A stretch of 64,000 bases of DNA, from positions 62,001-126,000 of the forward strand of contig NZ_SBLB01000010.1 of assembly GCF_004138325.1 (NCBI RefSeq), read 5' to 3'. The DNA comes from Spirosoma sordidisoli. Lineage in GTDB: Bacteria; Bacteroidota; Bacteroidia; Cytophagales; Spirosomataceae. The notes below the pieces were generated by a model. It worked only from the letters and a program-made list of their open reading frames with translations. It was not told the origin of the DNA and ran no database searches. Below, one piece after another: positions 61,857-64,000 of this stretch. Position 1 is the first letter of the stretch, and every line of letters begins with the position of its first letter. A program made the translations under genes and the position numbers.

Positions 61857-62888
61857 ATGAAAGCTCTTCAGCTAGCCGCTACTCACCAACCCATCCAGCT
61901 CGTTGATGCACCAACCCCAACCCCCGGGCCTGGTGAGGTGCTGGTCCGGATCCGGGCCGCTGCCCTGAACCACCGCGACGTGTTTATTCAGCAGGGGTTG
62001 TACCCTGGTATTAAATTGCCGGCCATACTCGGCTCCGACGGGGCGGGCGTCGTTGCCGAAGTCGGGGCGGGTGTCGATCCGGTCTGGCGCGGGCAGGACG
62101 TGATCATCAACTGTTCGATGCATTGGGGCCCCAACCCGGCCCATTACGGAGCCGATTTCCAGATCCTGGGTATGCCCACCAACGGGACCTACGCCGAGTA
62201 CGTTGCCGTGCCGGTCAGGTACATTCATCACAAACCGGCCCATCTGTCGTTCGAGCAGGCGGCTGCGCTCCCGCTGGCCGGACTTACCGCCTGGCGGGCT
62301 CTGATGTCGCGGGCCGGTCTGCACGCCAGCGGGGCTCAAAGCCCGCAGAAAGTACTAATCACCGGAATTGGCGGAGGGGCTGCTCTGTTTGCGCTACAGT
62401 TTGCCGTAGCGGCCGGCGCCGAGGTGTGGGTCACGTCGGGTGCCGACGAGAAGATTGAGCGGGCCAAAGCCATGGGGGCGGTAGGGGGTGTCAACTACCG
62501 CGAACCCGACTGGGGCAAAACGCTCATGACCCAAACCGGCGGGGGGCGGGCCGGCTACTTCAACGTCATCATCGATAGCGCGGGCGGACCGGGCTTCGCC
62601 AAACTGATCGATGCCGCTGCGCCCGGCGGCCGGATTGCGATCTTCGGCGGCACTACCGGAACGATTACGGAGGTAGTGCCGCCTAAAGTATTTTTCAAGC
62701 AGCTGAACATCGCCGGAACTACGATGGGAACCGAAGCGGAGTTCGGCGCCATGGTCCGGTTCGTATCGGAAAAAGGAATCGTGCCGGTGGTCGATGAGGT
62801 GTTTCCACTGACCGATGCTGCGGGCGCATTTCAGAAGATGAACGACGGGAAACAGTTCGGTAAGCTGGTGCTGAAGGTGAGCGAGTAA
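61857..62888 (+). CDS. MDR-family NADPH:quinone reductase-like oxidoreductase
   Basis: 343 residues from ATG 61857 (MKALQLAATHQPIQLVDA). The N-terminal GroES fold has 'PGPGEVLVRIRAAALNHRDV' and 'GSDGAGVVAEVGAGVD'. The Rossmann part has 'VLITGIGGGAALFALQFAVA'. The catalytic zinc cysteine of alcohol dehydrogenases is not seen, which points to the quinone-oxidoreductase or zinc-free branch. Divergent from ybeY across a short gap. Substrate unknown. Confidence 0.88.
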   Translation: MKALQLAATHQPIQLVDAPTPTPGPGEVLVRIRAAALNHRDVFIQQGLYPGIKLPAILGSDGAGVVAEVGAGVDPVWRGQDVIINCSMHWGPNPAHYGADFQILGMPTNGTYAEYVAVPVRYIHHKPAHLSFEQAAALPLAGLTAWRALMSRAGLHASGAQSPQKVLITGIGGGAALFALQFAVAAGAEVWVTSGADEKIERAKAMGAVGGVNYREPDWGKTLMTQTGGGRAGYFNVIIDSAGGPGFAKLIDAAAPGGRIAIFGGTTGTITEVVPPKVFFKQLNIAGTTMGTEAEFGAMVRFVSEKGIVPVVDEVFPLTDAAGAFQKMNDGKQFGKLVLKVSE

Positions 62889-62963
62889 CTACTTGATCTA
62901 TAGAGTTGTTTTGGGAAAAACGGTCCGTTAACTCCCTTTCTGCAGTAAATAAAATCCAGGTTT

Positions 62964-63010
62964 CCTACTTATCCACACGATTGCTGTGGATAAGTAGGGA
63001 GTTATGCACA
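62964..63010. promoter_or_regulatory. DnaA-box cluster / palindrome before bioF
   Basis: TTATCCACA at 62969-62977, its inverse TGTGGATAA at 62985-62993, and TTATGCACA at 63002-63010 are three perfect matches to TTATNCACA within 42 bp. The first two form the arms of a 14-bp hairpin (cctacttatccaca / tgtggataagtagg), which could also be the terminator of the MDR gene. Confidence 0.65.
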
Positions 63011-63071
63011 TTATCGCGAAAGTCCATCGGTTTCGGGCAAAGACCCGTCTTCCTATTTTACCTTTGTGGCC

Positions 63072-64000
63072 ATGATCGATTTGACACCGTCCGTACCGGA
63101 TTTACTGGGTCGTCGGCTGGCCGAACGAACGCAGGCCGGCCTGCTACGGCAGGTGCGTGCTACCGATGGGCTGATCGACTTCTGCTCGAACGATTACCTG
63201 GGCTTTGCGCGTCTGCCCAGCCTGCGCGAGTCTATCCGACGGGCCGATGCTAACCTCCCGGAATTGCGTACCGGCGCCACCGGCTCCCGGCTCCTGGCCG
63301 GACAAACGGAGCTGGTCGACGCGCTCGAACAGGAGCTGGCCAGTTTTTATCATACCGAGTCTGCTCTGATCTTTAACTCGGGATACGACGCAAACCTGGG
63401 CCTGATGGCCTGCCTGCCACAACGGGGCGATACCCTCCTGACCGACGAGCTGATCCATGCCAGCATGATCGATGGGTCGCGGCTGAGCTACGCCACCCGC
63501 GACCGGTTTCGCCATAACGACCTGGTCGATCTGGCCGAAAAATTACAGCTGGCCAGCAGCCGGCCGGGACAGGTTTTCGTAGCAGTCGAGTCGGTATATT
63601 CGATGGATGGGGATCTGGCGCCACTGGCCGACCTCTGCGATCTCTGCGATCGCTACGGGGCGGCCCTGCTCGTCGACGAAGCTCATGCCACGGGTGTTTA
63701 CGGACCCAACGGGGAAGGGCTGGTGGTGGCGCTCAACCTGCAGAATCGGGTGCTGGCGCGGGTACATACGTTCGGGAAAGCGCTCGGCGTCCACGGGGCC
63801 GCTGTGGTTGGTCCGCTGGTGCTGCGCAACTACCTGATCAACTTTGCCCGGTCGTTTATCTATACCACTGCGCTGCCGCCCCCCAGTCTGCTGGCTATTC
63901 AGCAAGCACACCGGCACCTGCTGGCGTCGGCAGAACAGCGCGACCTGCTTCATAACCAGATCCGGCATTTCCGGTCGGGCGTTGCGTCGGCGCTGTCGGG
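63072..64000 (+). CDS. bioF: 8-amino-7-oxononanoate synthase-like aminotransferase (partial)
   Basis: About 309 residues from ATG 63072, open at the window end. The alpha-oxoamine synthase fold shows 'DFCSNDYLGFARLPSLR', 'RTGATGSRLLAGQTELV' and 'LIFNSGYDANLGLMACL'. The PLP region has 'VFVAVESVYSMDGDLAPLAD' and 'LLVDEAHATGVYGPNGEG'. The lysine segment is 'VHTFGKALGVHGAAVVG', with the PLP Lys in FGKALG. It condenses pimeloyl-CoA/ACP with alanine for biotin. Other oxoamine synthases are close, so bioF is likely but not certain. Confidence 0.88.
   Translation, partial: MIDLTPSVPDLLGRRLAERTQAGLLRQVRATDGLIDFCSNDYLGFARLPSLRESIRRADANLPELRTGATGSRLLAGQTELVDALEQELASFYHTESALIFNSGYDANLGLMACLPQRGDTLLTDELIHASMIDGSRLSYATRDRFRHNDLVDLAEKLQLASSRPGQVFVAVESVYSMDGDLAPLADLCDLCDRYGAALLVDEAHATGVYGPNGEGLVVALNLQNRVLARVHTFGKALGVHGAAVVGPLVLRNYLINFARSFIYTTALPPPSLLAIQQAHRHLLASAEQRDLLHNQIRHFRSGVASALS

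Overview
The window looks like chromosomal DNA of a Cytophagales bacterium close to Spirosoma (Bacteroidota). This is inferred from Bacteroidota-type housekeeping genes (cysS, gmk, nadD, ybeY, bioF), A-rich rather than Shine-Dalgarno leaders on most chromosomal genes, a LytTR/LytS pair, and NHLM/LanB peptide genes. No 16S rRNA gene is present, so genus level is inference.

Layout. 1-3541 (minus): a large secreted beta-helix repeat protein, cut by the window edge, and a secreted coiled-coil protein. 3542-6600: sparse, decayed-looking DNA with a few small hypothetical genes and a PAS-like protein. About 6617-22432: an integrated mobilizable island ending beside tRNA-Phe. It carries a P4-type integrase, an AlpA-like regulator, a Toprim primase, RadC, an ArdC-like anti-restriction protein, small membrane proteins, a Fic protein with its own palindromic operator, a MobF relaxase/helicase, a membrane partner and a VirD4/TrwB-type coupling ATPase. 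No mating-channel genes are visible, so it probably borrows a conjugation apparatus. 22433-34362: ordinary chromosome with tRNA-Phe, an Fe-S electron-transfer pair, an ECF sigma factor with a putative anti-sigma factor, gmk, nadD, a lipoprotein, an M28-type peptidase, cysS, a GNAT-like protein, a PfkB kinase and an XRE regulator.

34439-40847: a class I lanthipeptide-type locus. It has a LytTR regulator and LytS-like kinase, a short precursor-like peptide, a receiver-like protein lacking the phospho-acceptor Asp, a full-length LanB dehydratase and an acidic 59-residue peptide. No LanC cyclase is visible. Upstream of both the regulator and the precursor is a direct repeat of TCGA-centred boxes with exactly 21 bp periodicity, a plausible LytTR operator.

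41234-59935: the most unusual system, an NHLP/NHLM RiPP locus. Four tandem precursors with nitrile-hydratase-like leaders are followed by a LanM-type protein made only of the dehydratase domain (no cyclase domain), a family-1-like glycosyltransferase and an AraC-type regulator with an H-box-like helix. Then come a cyclic-nucleotide-binding-fold protein, TolC, an HlyD-type adaptor, a C39 peptidase/ABC exporter, a second NHLM ABC transporter and an HExxH protein. Two further short GG-leader precursors bracket the locus at 41234 and 59217. A TPR/class III adenylate cyclase sits at the upstream end. The block from about 43390 to 49400 (precursors, dehydratase, glycosyltransferase, regulator) is strikingly AT-rich against the GC-richer cyclase and export genes on either side, so it looks like a transferred cassette beside a resident exporter. 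The predicted flow is precursor synthesis, dehydration, possible glycosylation, leader removal at GG by the C39 domain, then export through the NHLM-HlyD-TolC conduit.

60129-64000: ordinary chromosome with an SDR oxidoreductase, a YegP-like protein, ybeY, a quinone-reductase-like MDR protein and the start of bioF. A cluster of three perfect DnaA-box sequences lies in front of bioF.
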